A DNA stretch of 56,191 bases from an uncultured Acidimicrobiales bacterium (GCA_937925845.1 CALAML010000166.1:1-56191), one strand, 5' to 3'; positions 36,481 through 45,469 are shown, numbered from the stretch's first letter. The notes: a model not told the origin generated them from the letters alone. A program made the numbers and translations.

Positions 36481-37176
36481 ATGCAGCGCAGCGTGTTTTT
36501 GACCGGGGTGGGCCGAGGACTGGGGCGCGAAATCGCCCAGGGATTTGTTGACCAGGGATGGCGGGTGTTCGGCTCGACCAACGCCTCGCCGTGTGATCTG
36601 GACCTGGCTGGCCTCGTCACCCTCGACCAGGCCGACCCAGAAAGCATCGCCGCGGCGATGGCCCAGCTCGCCGAAACGACCGACCATCTTGACCTCCTGA
36701 TCAACTGTGCCGGTGTTGACGCCCGCACCTTCGGCGGCGATCCCGATCATCGCGGCGTCTTCGACTTTGATGCCGACTTATTGAACGCGGTGCTGAACGT
36801 GAACGTGACCGGCCCGATGCTGATCACCAAGGCGACCCGGCCGCTGCTGCAAGCCGGAACCGACGCAATGATTGTGAACGTCAGCTCCCAGCTCGGCTCG
36901 ATGCAGGTGGCGGCGACCAAGGGTCGTGATGCGGGCTACTGCGTATCGAAGGCGGCCCTCAACATGTTGAGCGTGAAGACGGCGGCGGCGTTGGTCGACG
37001 ACCGAATCGGCGTGGTGATGCTGCATCCGGGCTGGGTGCAAACCGACATGGGTGGCCCATCGGCACCCCTCACCATTGACGAGTCAGCGGAGGCGATTGT
37101 GGCCACTACCGCCGCGCTCACCTTCGCCGACTCTGGCCGCTTCATCCGCTGGGACGGCAGCGACCACCCCTGGTAG
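36481..37176 (+). CDS. short-chain dehydrogenase/reductase
   Basis: This NAD(P)-dependent oxidoreductase of 231 residues, slightly short for the family, has TGVGRGLG as cofactor loop, NCAG in LLINCAGVD, catalytic Ser in NVSSQLGS and YCVSK as the YxxxK motif, followed by HPGWVQTDMGG. It lacks a long substrate loop. It is similar to C-factor-like or sniffer-type SDRs. Substrate is unknown. Confidence 0.9.
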   Translation: MQRSVFLTGVGRGLGREIAQGFVDQGWRVFGSTNASPCDLDLAGLVTLDQADPESIAAAMAQLAETTDHLDLLINCAGVDARTFGGDPDHRGVFDFDADLLNAVLNVNVTGPMLITKATRPLLQAGTDAMIVNVSSQLGSMQVAATKGRDAGYCVSKAALNMLSVKTAAALVDDRIGVVMLHPGWVQTDMGGPSAPLTIDESAEAIVATTAALTFADSGRFIRWDGSDHPW

Positions 37177-37203
37177 CGCCGAGGTCAAAAGAACACGACT
37201 ACT

Positions 37204-37863
37204 TCAGGAAGCGCTCCAGAGTGGTTCGTTGATCTCGGCTCCGAGGCCGGAGCCCCACCGGTTGAGGTAAGCGACCTCGTGGGCGGGGGCGCGTTTGGCC
37301 ACACCCCAGCGGCCCTTGGGATAACCCATGGGCACCATGCACGCCATCTTCCAGTCCTCATCAGCGGGCACGCCGAGAAGGTTCGGAACCTCGTCGCCCT
37401 TGATCATCAGCACGCTGGTGAGCGACGACCCCACCCCCTCGGCCCGAGCGGCAAGCTGAGCACTCCATACCGCGGGGAAGATCGAACCGCCCGTGCTGTC
37501 GCCTCGATCGAATGCGAACATCAACAGCGGGTAGTCCTCAAAGTTCTCCGCCGCGTAGTCGACCGACTTCTTGATAGCCATCATCTGCTTGGACTCCGCC
37601 GCTTCCGGATCGGCAGCTGCGGCCTCGAGCCGGTCGTTGTAGATCGCGGCCCACAACATGTCGATGCACTCGCGGTAGAGCGGCGCGATCTGAGCCACCA
37701 ACGCCGGGTCGTCCACCATCATGAAGCGCCACTCCTGAGAGTTGCCTCCACTCGGAGCCCGGATGGCAGCATCGAGGATCCGATGGACCACGTCGCTGGG
37801 AACCGGGTCGGGCTTCACCCGACGCATGGCCCGAGTGGTGTAGAGCGCCTCATAGATGTCCAT
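37204..37863 (-). CDS. nitroreductase family flavoprotein
   Basis: The 219-residue FMN oxidoreductase begins IYEALYTTRAMRRVKPDPVP and continues RILDAAIRAPSGGNSQEWRFMMV, the phosphate-binding start of the nitroreductase fold; the C-terminal GYPKGRWGVAKRAPAHEV is also typical. AAGGAG stands 8 bases before the ATG. It probably reduces nitro, quinone or enoyl compounds with NAD(P)H. It is convergent with the SDR gene. Confidence 0.9.
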   Translation of the reverse strand: MDIYEALYTTRAMRRVKPDPVPSDVVHRILDAAIRAPSGGNSQEWRFMMVDDPALVAQIAPLYRECIDMLWAAIYNDRLEAAAADPEAAESKQMMAIKKSVDYAAENFEDYPLLMFAFDRGDSTGGSIFPAVWSAQLAARAEGVGSSLTSVLMIKGDEVPNLLGVPADEDWKMACMVPMGYPKGRWGVAKRAPAHEVAYLNRWGSGLGAEINEPLWSAS

Positions 37864-38127
37864 CGAACTCTCCTTCTCCGGGAGCGAGGGTTCCGCTCCG
37901 CATGCCCGTCCGTCGCAGATAGTAGGCGGGAGTCACCGCCACCGCGGCCGCCAAACGCCGATTCACGATGTTCGATGACCACCGTGACGTCGTCCTGCGG
38001 TAACGCTGGCGACCGGCAGGGTTCTACGCTGGAAGCGAGGATTTTGCTCCAGTTGCCCGTTGGTTCGCCGATAGAAGGCGGGAGCGAAAGAGTCGCTGCT
38101 GTCGCCCCGGAAAGCCACGCGCCCATC

Positions 38128-38685
38128 ATGATTTTCACCGAACTCGAGATTCCCGGCTTAACCCTGATCGAACCCGAGTGGATCGGCGATGAACGAGGCG
38201 GGTTCGCCAAGGTCTACAGCGTCGACCAGTTCGCCGAAGCCGGACTCGAACTCGACATCATCGACACCAACCTGAGTCGCTCGGCCCGGGCCGGTCAGAT
38301 CCGGGGCCTGCACTACCAGGTTGCCCCGCACGCGGAGACCAAGTTCATCCGCTGTATCAAGGGCACTCTTGTGGACATGGTGGTGGACATGCGCCCCGAC
38401 TCGCCCACGTTCGGCAAGTGGCGCGCCACCGAGCTCACCGCCGAGAGCCACCAGATGCTCTACGTTCCGGCTGGTCTAGCCCATGGCTTCCAAACGACCG
38501 AGGACGAGACCTGGGCCCTCTACCACTCGTCGGCCCGATGGGCTCCAGAGTCGGAGCGAGGCGTGCGCTGGGACGACCCCGGCATCGGCATGGAATGGCC
38601 GCTCGACCCCGGCGACACCCTCAGCGACAAAGACAAGGCCTGGGCCGACGTGGACCTAGACGCCATCGCCAGCGGAGGTTCCTGA
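38128..38685 (+). CDS. rfbC: dTDP-4-dehydrorhamnose 3,5-epimerase family protein (RmlC-like)
   Basis: The 185-residue cupin-fold protein has the family signature: GQIRGLHYQ with the catalytic His, TKFIRCIKGTLVDMVVDMR, MLYVPAGLAHGFQ and WDDPGIGMEWPL. The Tyr of YHSSARW may be the general acid. RmlC acts in making dTDP-rhamnose, but rmlA, rmlB and rmlD are absent, so this may be a related epimerase for another nucleotide sugar. The ATG at 38128 matches the family start, though the frame is open far upstream. The next gene starts inside its stop codon (TGATG). Confidence 0.88.
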   Translation: MIFTELEIPGLTLIEPEWIGDERGGFAKVYSVDQFAEAGLELDIIDTNLSRSARAGQIRGLHYQVAPHAETKFIRCIKGTLVDMVVDMRPDSPTFGKWRATELTAESHQMLYVPAGLAHGFQTTEDETWALYHSSARWAPESERGVRWDDPGIGMEWPLDPGDTLSDKDKAWADVDLDAIASGGS

Positions 38686-39623
38686 TGAGTGACCGACGAG
38701 TCCTGGTGACCGGTGCATCGGGCTGCATCGGTTCGGTCTGTGCCCGCCAGCTGGTTGAGGCTGGCTACGACGTGCACGGCACCAGCCGCAGCGACAACCA
38801 CCCCGAAATCGAAGGGGTGACCTGGCATCAGGTCGACCTGGTGGCCCCCGACGAAGCGTCGAAGCTGATCGCCGGTGTGGCCCCGACTCACCTGATGCAC
38901 ATGGCTTGGCATATGGCCGCCGGCAACTGGCAGGCCTCGGGCGGCGACGAACACCTCGCGTGGGTGCGAGCCACCAGCGAGATGGTGCAGGCGTTCCACC
39001 GCCAGGCCGATGGCCGGGGTCAACGAGTGGTGTGTGCCGGCTCCGGAACCGAGTACGACTGGAACCTCGACACCTACCCCGAGACGGCAACGAGGGAACC
39101 GGCCTCCTTCTACGGACGGGCCAAAACCTCCACCGGCGACCTGTTGATGGGATACGCCGAACTCGAAGAACTGTCGCTCGTGTGGGCCCGCATCTTCTTT
39201 ATGTACGGCGGACCAGAAAACCCCCGCCGCCTCGTGCCCTCGGTGATCACCAACCTTTTGCAGGGTAAGGAAGCCCAGACCTCCGACGGCACCCAGATCC
39301 GCGACTTCCTCTACGTCGAAGACATCGCCTCCGCCTTCCGGGCGCTGCTCGAATCCGACATCACCGGCGCCGTCAACGTGGCCAGCGGCGACGGTGTGGC
39401 GCTGCGCACCATCATCGAAACCATCGGCAACCTGACCGGCCAAAGCGACAACCTGGCCATCGGCGCCATCGCCCAGGCCCCCGGCGACACCCCCAAGGTG
39501 GTCGCCGACACCTCCCGCCTGCGGTCGATCGGCTGGGAACCAGCCTTCGACCTTGAAGCCGGCCTCGGCGCCACCATCGACTACTGGCAGTCCCGCATCG
39601 ACGCAGGAGAGACGTTCGAATGA
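38685..39623 (+). CDS. NAD-dependent epimerase/dehydratase
   Basis: The 312-residue extended SDR has the Rossmann loop VTGASGCIGS, catalytic YGRAK (YxxxK) with preceding GSGTEYDWN, and RIFFMYGGPENPRRLVPSVI typical of nucleotide-sugar epimerases and dehydratases. GGAGG stands 7 bases before the ATG, which overlaps the upstream stop. With its neighbours it probably modifies an NDP-sugar. Confidence 0.9.
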   Translation: MSDRRVLVTGASGCIGSVCARQLVEAGYDVHGTSRSDNHPEIEGVTWHQVDLVAPDEASKLIAGVAPTHLMHMAWHMAAGNWQASGGDEHLAWVRATSEMVQAFHRQADGRGQRVVCAGSGTEYDWNLDTYPETATREPASFYGRAKTSTGDLLMGYAELEELSLVWARIFFMYGGPENPRRLVPSVITNLLQGKEAQTSDGTQIRDFLYVEDIASAFRALLESDITGAVNVASGDGVALRTIIETIGNLTGQSDNLAIGAIAQAPGDTPKVVADTSRLRSIGWEPAFDLEAGLGATIDYWQSRIDAGETFE

Positions 39624-40933
39624 GCAACCCGTCCAAACCCAACATCGTGATCCTCGGCTCCGGCATGGCCGCCTGGGGCGCCTACGATCGGGTCACCGAA
39701 GCGGGCCTCACCCCGACCGTCTACGACGCCCGAGAGGTGCCCGGCGGCCACACCGCCAGCTACCGCCTCGACAACGGCTTCGTGTTCGACGATGGCCCGC
39801 ACATCAGCTTCTCGGCCATCGACCAGGTGAAGAACCTCTTTGCCGAGTCGGTCGACCAGGAGTACGTGGCCTTCACTGCGTATGTCGACAACTACTACGA
39901 AGGCCACTGGGTGGAACACCCGGCGGTGGTGAACCTGAAGGGTCTGCCCGAGCCGCTGGTGAACAAGGTGCTGGACGACTTCCGCGCCGTGCACGGCCAG
40001 GAACCCGGACCGATCAACAACTACCTCGACTGGCTGGTGGCCACCTACGGTCGCACCTACGCCGAGAAGTTCCCCGCGGTGTACGGCAAGAAGTACCACA
40101 CCTGCGAAGCGGTCGACATGAACACCGACTGGCTCGGCCCCCGCCTCTACCAGCCCGACCTCGACGAGGTAGTGGCCGGAGCCACCAGCGACACCTCGGC
40201 CGACGCCCACTACATCAAAGAGTTCCGCTACCCGAAGAAGGGCGGCTTCCAGAGCTACCTCGACAAGTTCTTCGAGCGGGCCAACCCCAACCTGGGCCAC
40301 GAGGCCACCAGCATCGACCCCAAAGCCAAGACCGTCACTTTCGGCAATGGCACCGTGGTGGAGTACGACGAGCTGATCTCTTCGGTACCGCTGCCGCTGC
40401 TGGTGCCGATGGTGGAGGGCGCACCGGCCGACGTGATCGAAGCGTCGAAGAAACTGTCGTGCAGCCAGTGTGTGCTGGTGAACATCGGCGTCGACCGCGA
40501 AGACCTGTCGCCGGCCCACTGGCGCTACATCTATGACCTCGACCTCGATGCGGTGCGACTCAGCTTCCCCCACATGTTCTCTCCAGAGGTAGTGCCCCCG
40601 GGCCATGGCGCGGTGCAGGTGGAGGTGTACTTCAGCGACAAGTACCGACCCTTCGATGGCAACACCGATGCGGTGGTGCAGACGGTGATCGGCAACCTCA
40701 AGCACATGGGCGTGCTGCGCGAAGACGAAAACATCGTGTTCAGCGAAGGGCGCTGGGTGCCCTGGGCCAACGTCATCTTCGACCTCGATACCAACCCGGC
40801 TCTGGCCAAGGTGCACCCCTTCCTCGACGAAGCCGGCATCACTTATTGCGGCCGCTACGGCGACTGGGCCTACATCTGGACCGACGAGTCCTACATGAGC
40901 GGCCACAACGCCGCCACCAAGCTGCTCGGCTAG
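39620..40933 (+). CDS. FAD-dependent oxidoreductase (amine oxidase / UDP-galactopyranose mutase-like fold)
   Basis: The 437-residue protein begins IVILGSGMAAWGAYDRVTEAG, a dinucleotide-binding loop, then YDAREVPGGHTAS, the second FAD motif of amine-oxidase-type and Glf-type enzymes, and ends GITYCGRYGDWAYIWTDESYMSG with the C-terminal FAD contact. It overlaps the epimerase by ATGA. In this sugar operon a mutase- or oxidase-like role is plausible. Its sequence is not a clear Glf, and its true reaction is unknown. Confidence 0.82.
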   Translation: MSNPSKPNIVILGSGMAAWGAYDRVTEAGLTPTVYDAREVPGGHTASYRLDNGFVFDDGPHISFSAIDQVKNLFAESVDQEYVAFTAYVDNYYEGHWVEHPAVVNLKGLPEPLVNKVLDDFRAVHGQEPGPINNYLDWLVATYGRTYAEKFPAVYGKKYHTCEAVDMNTDWLGPRLYQPDLDEVVAGATSDTSADAHYIKEFRYPKKGGFQSYLDKFFERANPNLGHEATSIDPKAKTVTFGNGTVVEYDELISSVPLPLLVPMVEGAPADVIEASKKLSCSQCVLVNIGVDREDLSPAHWRYIYDLDLDAVRLSFPHMFSPEVVPPGHGAVQVEVYFSDKYRPFDGNTDAVVQTVIGNLKHMGVLREDENIVFSEGRWVPWANVIFDLDTNPALAKVHPFLDEAGITYCGRYGDWAYIWTDESYMSGHNAATKLLG

Positions 40934-40935
40934 CT

Positions 40936-40975
40936 GGGAGCTTCGTAGGAGGCTCCTCGGCCCGTTCTCACGGGT
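40936..40975 (+). terminator. possible weak terminator after the sugar operon
   Basis: Two small stems, GGAGC/GCTCC (40937-40941 with 40952-40956) and CCCGT/ACGGG (40961-40965 with 40970-40974), follow the last operon gene. T-rich bases come only 10 to 20 bases later. Confidence 0.3.
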
Positions 40976-41017
40976 TCGACTTACAGATTGTTTTTGGGTG
41001 GGTTACTGTTTGGTCTT

Positions 41018-42373
41018 GTGGCCTCTCCCCCACGTTTGAGCTTTTGGCTCCGCCTTCTCCTGCTTGGTGTTCTTGCGACGCTGGTTGCCGGTGCGTGTGG
41101 TTCAGAGCCATCCAGCGAGGTGCTGGGCCAGGTGCAAACCGGCGGCGAGGACACCGCTACCTCGGCCGACGATGCAGCCCCGGATGCCGGCGACACTGGG
41201 GCCGACCTCGAAGGCCAATACCAGGCTGAAGCGGCGGAGTTCGACCAGGCGGCCTTCGACCGATCGGTGCCTGATGAACCGCCCGAAACCGCCACCGGCG
41301 TCTTCGGCTACTCGCGCTACGTGTTCCTCGATACCGGCTCCGAAATCGTGCCAACGCTCGTGGAGGGACCTCGCGGCCGCCAGATCCGCTGTCAGGACGT
41401 TGAGCGTGATTGCTCGCGCAACGAACTTCAGGCGCTGTTCGACTCCGGCGACGAACTCCCCGACTACCTCGCCATGAGCCGCGACGAACTCAGGGATCTA
41501 CTCGACGAGCTCGGCGAAACCGAAGACGCCGTCAACCGCCACCCCACCCTCGAAGCAGCCTGTGCCGCAGGCTTTCAGATCCAGAGCTCGCAAAACCCCA
41601 ACATGGGCATTCACGCGGTCAACCCCGACGGCACCACCGAAGAGTTCGACCCGGGCCGCCCACAGATGGTGCTCTATGCCAAGGACGGCGGCGAGAAGTT
41701 CAGCAGGGCCGAAGTGGGCGACTGCGTAGACGGCCAATGGACCGGTGAATCCGGCTACGAGTCCGTCGGCGCGGCGTTCACCCTCAACATCACCGACGAC
41801 CATCCCGACGCCTTCACCGGACCGATCGACAACTGGCACATCCATTACAACAGCTGCGTCGGATCACCCGAAGAGGGCGGCAGCGCAGTCGCAGAAGACC
41901 CCACGCAGTTCCTGGGCGACCGCAATGCCTGCGAGAGCCGCGGCGGGGTGTTCAACGAAATCATCCCGGTGTGGATGGTGCACGCCTATGTCGACCGGGA
42001 CTTCGACAGCCAGGGGGGCGTGTTCGCCATGTTCAACCCGTCGATCGCGCCGGTGAGCGACTCCGCTGAGATCGCCGAGCGCTGGACCGAACCGGTCGAG
42101 GGTGGCATCGCCGCTCCCATCAACAACTTCGACTTCGGCGACATTCGAATCCAGGCTGGCGAGACCGTGGTGTTTTCCAACAGCGACAGCGTTCCCCACA
42201 CCGTCACCGGGGGGCGACCCGGTAGCCCGGAGACGGCATCGGAAAGCGGCGGCTTCGACTCTGGCGTGTTTGGTACGGGCCAGTCGTTCCAACACACCTT
42301 CGACGAGGCCGGAAGCTACCCGCTGTTCTGCGTGCTGCATCCGGGCATGACGGCCACGGTCACCGTCGAGTAA
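41018..42373 (+). CDS. cupredoxin-domain lipoprotein
   Basis: The protein of about 451 residues has a lipoprotein signal (WLRLLLLGVLATLVAGAC) with the acylated Cys after AGA. A large middle domain with WHIHYNSC and VWMVHAYVDRDF is unrecognised but His-rich. The last 100 residues form a plastocyanin-like domain: FSNSDSVPHTVTGG supplies the first His ligand and YPLFCVLHPGM supplies Cys, His and Met, a complete type 1 copper site. It is probably an extracytoplasmic copper-binding or electron-transfer protein. The GTG at 41018 fits the signal peptide; a TTG at 40988 is also in frame. Confidence 0.85.
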   Translation: MASPPRLSFWLRLLLLGVLATLVAGACGSEPSSEVLGQVQTGGEDTATSADDAAPDAGDTGADLEGQYQAEAAEFDQAAFDRSVPDEPPETATGVFGYSRYVFLDTGSEIVPTLVEGPRGRQIRCQDVERDCSRNELQALFDSGDELPDYLAMSRDELRDLLDELGETEDAVNRHPTLEAACAAGFQIQSSQNPNMGIHAVNPDGTTEEFDPGRPQMVLYAKDGGEKFSRAEVGDCVDGQWTGESGYESVGAAFTLNITDDHPDAFTGPIDNWHIHYNSCVGSPEEGGSAVAEDPTQFLGDRNACESRGGVFNEIIPVWMVHAYVDRDFDSQGGVFAMFNPSIAPVSDSAEIAERWTEPVEGGIAAPINNFDFGDIRIQAGETVVFSNSDSVPHTVTGGRPGSPETASESGGFDSGVFGTGQSFQHTFDEAGSYPLFCVLHPGMTATVTVE

Positions 42374-42494
42374 CGCCAGCCGGCCCGCCCGGCGCCGGCT
42401 GCCGGATGGTCACAGCACACCCCTGCCCGAACTGGGTAGGTTGGACTACGGGTTCGCTCCAGCGCGGAGTGCCCCTAAACGCCGGGAGATACTC

Positions 42495-43652
42495 GTGTCC
42501 GATACGCCGAAGAACCCATGGGGTGAGCCAACCGAACCCCAGCTTGACCCCTGGGGTGAGCCAACCCCGGCCGAACCGGCCAACGACGACGACCCCGGCC
42601 GGCCCCAGGAGCAGGCCGCCGGCACCGTCGCACCCACGCCACCGCAACCCACCGACGCAACACCAGAGGCCCCCGCGGCCCCACCCGGTGTCGTTCCCGG
42701 TCAGGCGCAGCCACCCGCCGCCCCCGCTGCTCCAGTCGCGCCAGCGGCTCCCGCAGGACAACCGCCCCAGCCGGCCCAGGCTCCCACTCCGCCACCAACA
42801 CCGGCCGTGGCCCCGCCACAGCCACCACAACCAGGGGCAGCCCCGCCTCAGCAGCAACCAACCCCCCAGCCACCGACGCAGCAGCAGCCACCGTCTCCGC
42901 AGCCCGGCTACCCCCAGCAGACCCCACCTCCCGGGCCAGGACAACAACCGGGTTACCCGCCCCAACAACCGGGCTACGCCACCCAGCCCGCGTACGGTCA
43001 GCCGACCCCCGGCCAACCCCCCGCCCCGGCCGCGGCTCCACCGCAACCTCCACCCCATGCCCAACCCGGCGCTCCCCAACCAGGTGCCTACGGCGCACCT
43101 GGAGGTCAACAGTTTCCCGGTGCCCCAGGCGCTCCCGGCGCTCCCGGCGCTCCCGGCCAGGTTCCCCAGCCCGGCGGACCGCCACAGGCCGGACAACCGT
43201 GGAGCGCGCCAGCCGCACCCGAGGTGAAGAGCGGCGGTGGCGGCCTCAAGAAAGCTCTGATCGCCGCCGCGGCACTTTTGGCGCTGTTGATTCTCGGCGT
43301 CGGTGGCTGTGTGCTGCTGACCGGAGGCGATGACAACGGCGACGGCGCTTTGGGTGAGGCCAACGCCTTCATGGGTGACCTCGACAACGGTCGCTACGAC
43401 GACGCCTTCGACCGCATTCCTCAGGAGTGCCGCAACGACAACTACGCCGACGAGGTCAACGACGTCCGAGATCGCGACCTGGCTGGCCTGCTGAGCGGAT
43501 TCGACCTTGAGCTGGCCTCAGGGGGCGATGAGGATTCCGACGAAGCCACGGTGAACGGCACCGCCACACTTGGCGACCGTGAAGCCGACGTTGAACTCGA
43601 CCTGGTCCGAGCGGGCGACGACTGGGACGTCTGCTCGTTCCAGATCCGCTGA
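42495..43652 (+). CDS. proline-rich membrane protein with NPWGEP N-terminus
   Basis: In this 385-residue protein the GTG at 42495 has GGGAG close upstream. The N-terminal 250 residues are Pro/Gln/Ala-rich and carry two WGEP motifs (NPWGEP and DPWGEP). One membrane segment (KALIAAAALLALLILGVGGCVLL) leads to a C-terminal domain of about 100 residues (FMGDLDNGRYDDAFDRIPQEC ... DDWDVCSFQI) with two Cys, likely outside the cell, similar in style to small DUF4878-like ligand domains. The next gene is a paralogue with the same plan. Confidence 0.75.
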   Translation: MSDTPKNPWGEPTEPQLDPWGEPTPAEPANDDDPGRPQEQAAGTVAPTPPQPTDATPEAPAAPPGVVPGQAQPPAAPAAPVAPAAPAGQPPQPAQAPTPPPTPAVAPPQPPQPGAAPPQQQPTPQPPTQQQPPSPQPGYPQQTPPPGPGQQPGYPPQQPGYATQPAYGQPTPGQPPAPAAAPPQPPPHAQPGAPQPGAYGAPGGQQFPGAPGAPGAPGAPGQVPQPGGPPQAGQPWSAPAAPEVKSGGGGLKKALIAAAALLALLILGVGGCVLLTGGDDNGDGALGEANAFMGDLDNGRYDDAFDRIPQECRNDNYADEVNDVRDRDLAGLLSGFDLELASGGDEDSDEATVNGTATLGDREADVELDLVRAGDDWDVCSFQIR

Positions 43653-43842
43653 CGCAACTGCCGAACCAAGCCGCACCTGACGCATCACTCTCAACAGACA
43701 CAATCATCCAACGCGATCGCCGGAGAAACTGAAAAGCTCTCAATTGCGAGCTGGCGCGCCACCGCAGAGACTGTTGGCGCCGAGGCCAAGCGCGACCAGG
43801 ACCGCTGGTTGGGCGGCAACGAACGAAACGTAGGGAGTCCAG

Positions 43843-44589
43843 ATGGCTGACACACCAAGCAATCCCTGGGGCGAACCCAACCCGCAGGGCTCGCCGCCAC
43901 CCGGCCCAGGCCCCTCCGGCTCACCGCCCGCCGGTGGACCACCGCCACAACCAGGGGGCAGCTACCCGCCTCCGCAAGGCGCAAGCTACCCACCGCCACA
44001 GGGCGGCGCAAAACCTCCTGGCTACCCGCCCCCACAAGGCGCGAGCTACCCACCGCCACAGGGCGGCGCACAACCTCCGGGCTACCCGCCGCAACAGGGG
44101 GCCACCTGGCAGGGCGGCGGCCAGGGCTACCCGGCGGCTCCGCCACCGATGAAGAAGAAGCGCGGGGCCAAGCCGTGGATCCTCGGCTGCGGCGGCTTGT
44201 TTCTGCTGAGCGCCCTCGCCATCGGCGGCTGTGCATTCCTCTTGCGGGACTCCATCGGCGGAGTGGTCGATCTTGCCCTTGCCGAAATTGAAGCCGACGA
44301 ATTCCTCACCGAGGTCGACAACGAGGACTACGCCGCCGCTCGCACTTTTGCCGCCGACGGATGCCCGGCCGACGGACAGATAGATACCGCTGAAGCCTCA
44401 GCACTCGGAGGCTCGTTCAACGGCTTCTCGGTCTCGACAGATGACGACATCACTCCCGACCAACTCACCGACCTCGACGAGATCGATGTGACTGGGACCC
44501 TCCGATCGCTTGATGGTGGGAGGCTCCCGGTGGCCCTAGAAATGGTGAAGCAAGGCGGCGACTGGAAGGTCTGTTCCTTCGTCTTCTAG
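43843..44589 (+). CDS. proline-rich membrane protein, paralogue of the upstream gene
   Basis: In this 248-residue protein the start ADTPSNPWGEPNP matches the upstream gene (SDTPKNPWGEP). The Pro/Gly-rich part has near-identical copies of GASYPPPQGGA and PPGYPP encoded by roughly 60-bp tandem repeats around 43970-44100, a likely site of length variation. A basic KKKRGAKPW precedes the membrane segment ILGCGGLFLLSALAIGGCAFLL. The C-terminal domain ends GGDWKVCSFVF, parallel to DDWDVCSFQI in the paralogue. GTAGGGAG upstream supports the ATG. Function unknown. Confidence 0.75.
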   Translation: MADTPSNPWGEPNPQGSPPPGPGPSGSPPAGGPPPQPGGSYPPPQGASYPPPQGGAKPPGYPPPQGASYPPPQGGAQPPGYPPQQGATWQGGGQGYPAAPPPMKKKRGAKPWILGCGGLFLLSALAIGGCAFLLRDSIGGVVDLALAEIEADEFLTEVDNEDYAAARTFAADGCPADGQIDTAEASALGGSFNGFSVSTDDDITPDQLTDLDEIDVTGTLRSLDGGRLPVALEMVKQGGDWKVCSFVF

Positions 44590-44635
44590 GAGACCGCGGA
44601 GCAGATTCGCTGGTTAGCCCGATATGCTGGAAAGA

Positions 44636-44710
44636 TCCCCGGCCTTCCACTCATTCAACGGCTTCTTCGGAAACCGCATGGTGAGGGAACGTCCGGGGCC
44701 TTTTCGTTTT
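44636..44710 (+). ncRNA. structured RNA or terminator with a UUCG-capped hairpin
   Basis: CCCCGG (44637-44642) pairs with CCGGGG (44693-44698), which is followed by CCTTTTCGTTTT. Inside, CGG-C-TTC-TTCG-GAA-A-CCG forms a UUCG tetraloop hairpin. It may be the terminator of the two-gene proline-rich locus, an attenuator before the NYN gene, or a separate small RNA (TATGCT at 44623-44628 is a possible -10 box without a good -35). Confidence 0.45.
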
Positions 44711-44771
44711 CCGATGGCCCACGGCTTCACTCGAACACTGAAGGCACACCCCTCTCCATGAACAGGTCCCA

Positions 44772-45449
44772 ATGACCGGCCCCGGCAGCGAACGCGTCAT
44801 GGTCTTTATCGACGGCCAGAACCTGTACAAGGGAGTGAAGAAGCTCCACCGCACCCGGGTGCACCCGATCCTGATCGCCCGGGAGCTGGTGGGCGATCGC
44901 ACCCTCACCGAAGCCCGCTACTACAGCGGGGTCCATCAACCGAGGGAAAACCCGGAGCTTCACGCCCTGGCTATGCGTCGCCACGAACTGATTCGACGCA
45001 CCGGCCTCACCGTGATCGAGCGCACGCTCCGTTACCACTGGGACTGGAAGGTGGTCGACCGACTACCGTCGGCGTCCCGGGCGCCCGAGGACGAGACTCG
45101 CAAGGTAAAGGTGAAGCGCAGCCGCGTTGCCAGAGAAAAGGGCATCGACCTGGCGCTTGGCATCGATGCGGTCACCGCGGCGCTGACCGATCGTTGTGAC
45201 ACGGTCATCATCGTGAGTCGAGACCGTGACCTGGGCGAAGTGGGCCGGGACCTCCGGGAGCGGACCGGCAGCAACCGCGCCCGGGTTGAGGTGGCCAGCG
45301 TGGTCGGCGAATACCGCCACCTGATCGACGGTTATGACCACACCCACTTCATCGATGCCGAGATGTCGCAGCGATGCCGAGACGACTTCGACTACTTCAA
45401 AAAGTTGCCCAAAGCCGAAGTGAAGCAGTTCCTGGCCAGCTTGGATTAG
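44772..45449 (+). CDS. NYN domain protein (LabA/DUF88-type, putative RNase)
   Basis: The 225-residue protein has a PIN-like NYN fold: first acidic motif VMVFIDGQNLYKG (D14), second EKGIDLALGIDAV, third IVSRDRDLGEV and a final VASVVGEYRHLIDG. All catalytic Asp positions expected of the fold are present, so it may be an active metal-dependent ribonuclease. A basic loop (RKVKVKRSRVAREKG) lies before the second motif. It stands alone, after a structured RNA and before a short tandem repeat. Confidence 0.88.
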   Translation: MTGPGSERVMVFIDGQNLYKGVKKLHRTRVHPILIARELVGDRTLTEARYYSGVHQPRENPELHALAMRRHELIRRTGLTVIERTLRYHWDWKVVDRLPSASRAPEDETRKVKVKRSRVAREKGIDLALGIDAVTAALTDRCDTVIIVSRDRDLGEVGRDLRERTGSNRARVEVASVVGEYRHLIDGYDHTHFIDAEMSQRCRDDFDYFKKLPKAEVKQFLASLD

Positions 45450-45469
45450 CGCTCGCAGCGGGCACACGG

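Noticed and set aside
37279-38127. N-terminal extension of the RmlC-like gene
   Set aside because: The open frame overlaps the nitroreductase on the opposite strand and has no similarity; the conserved protein starts at 38128.
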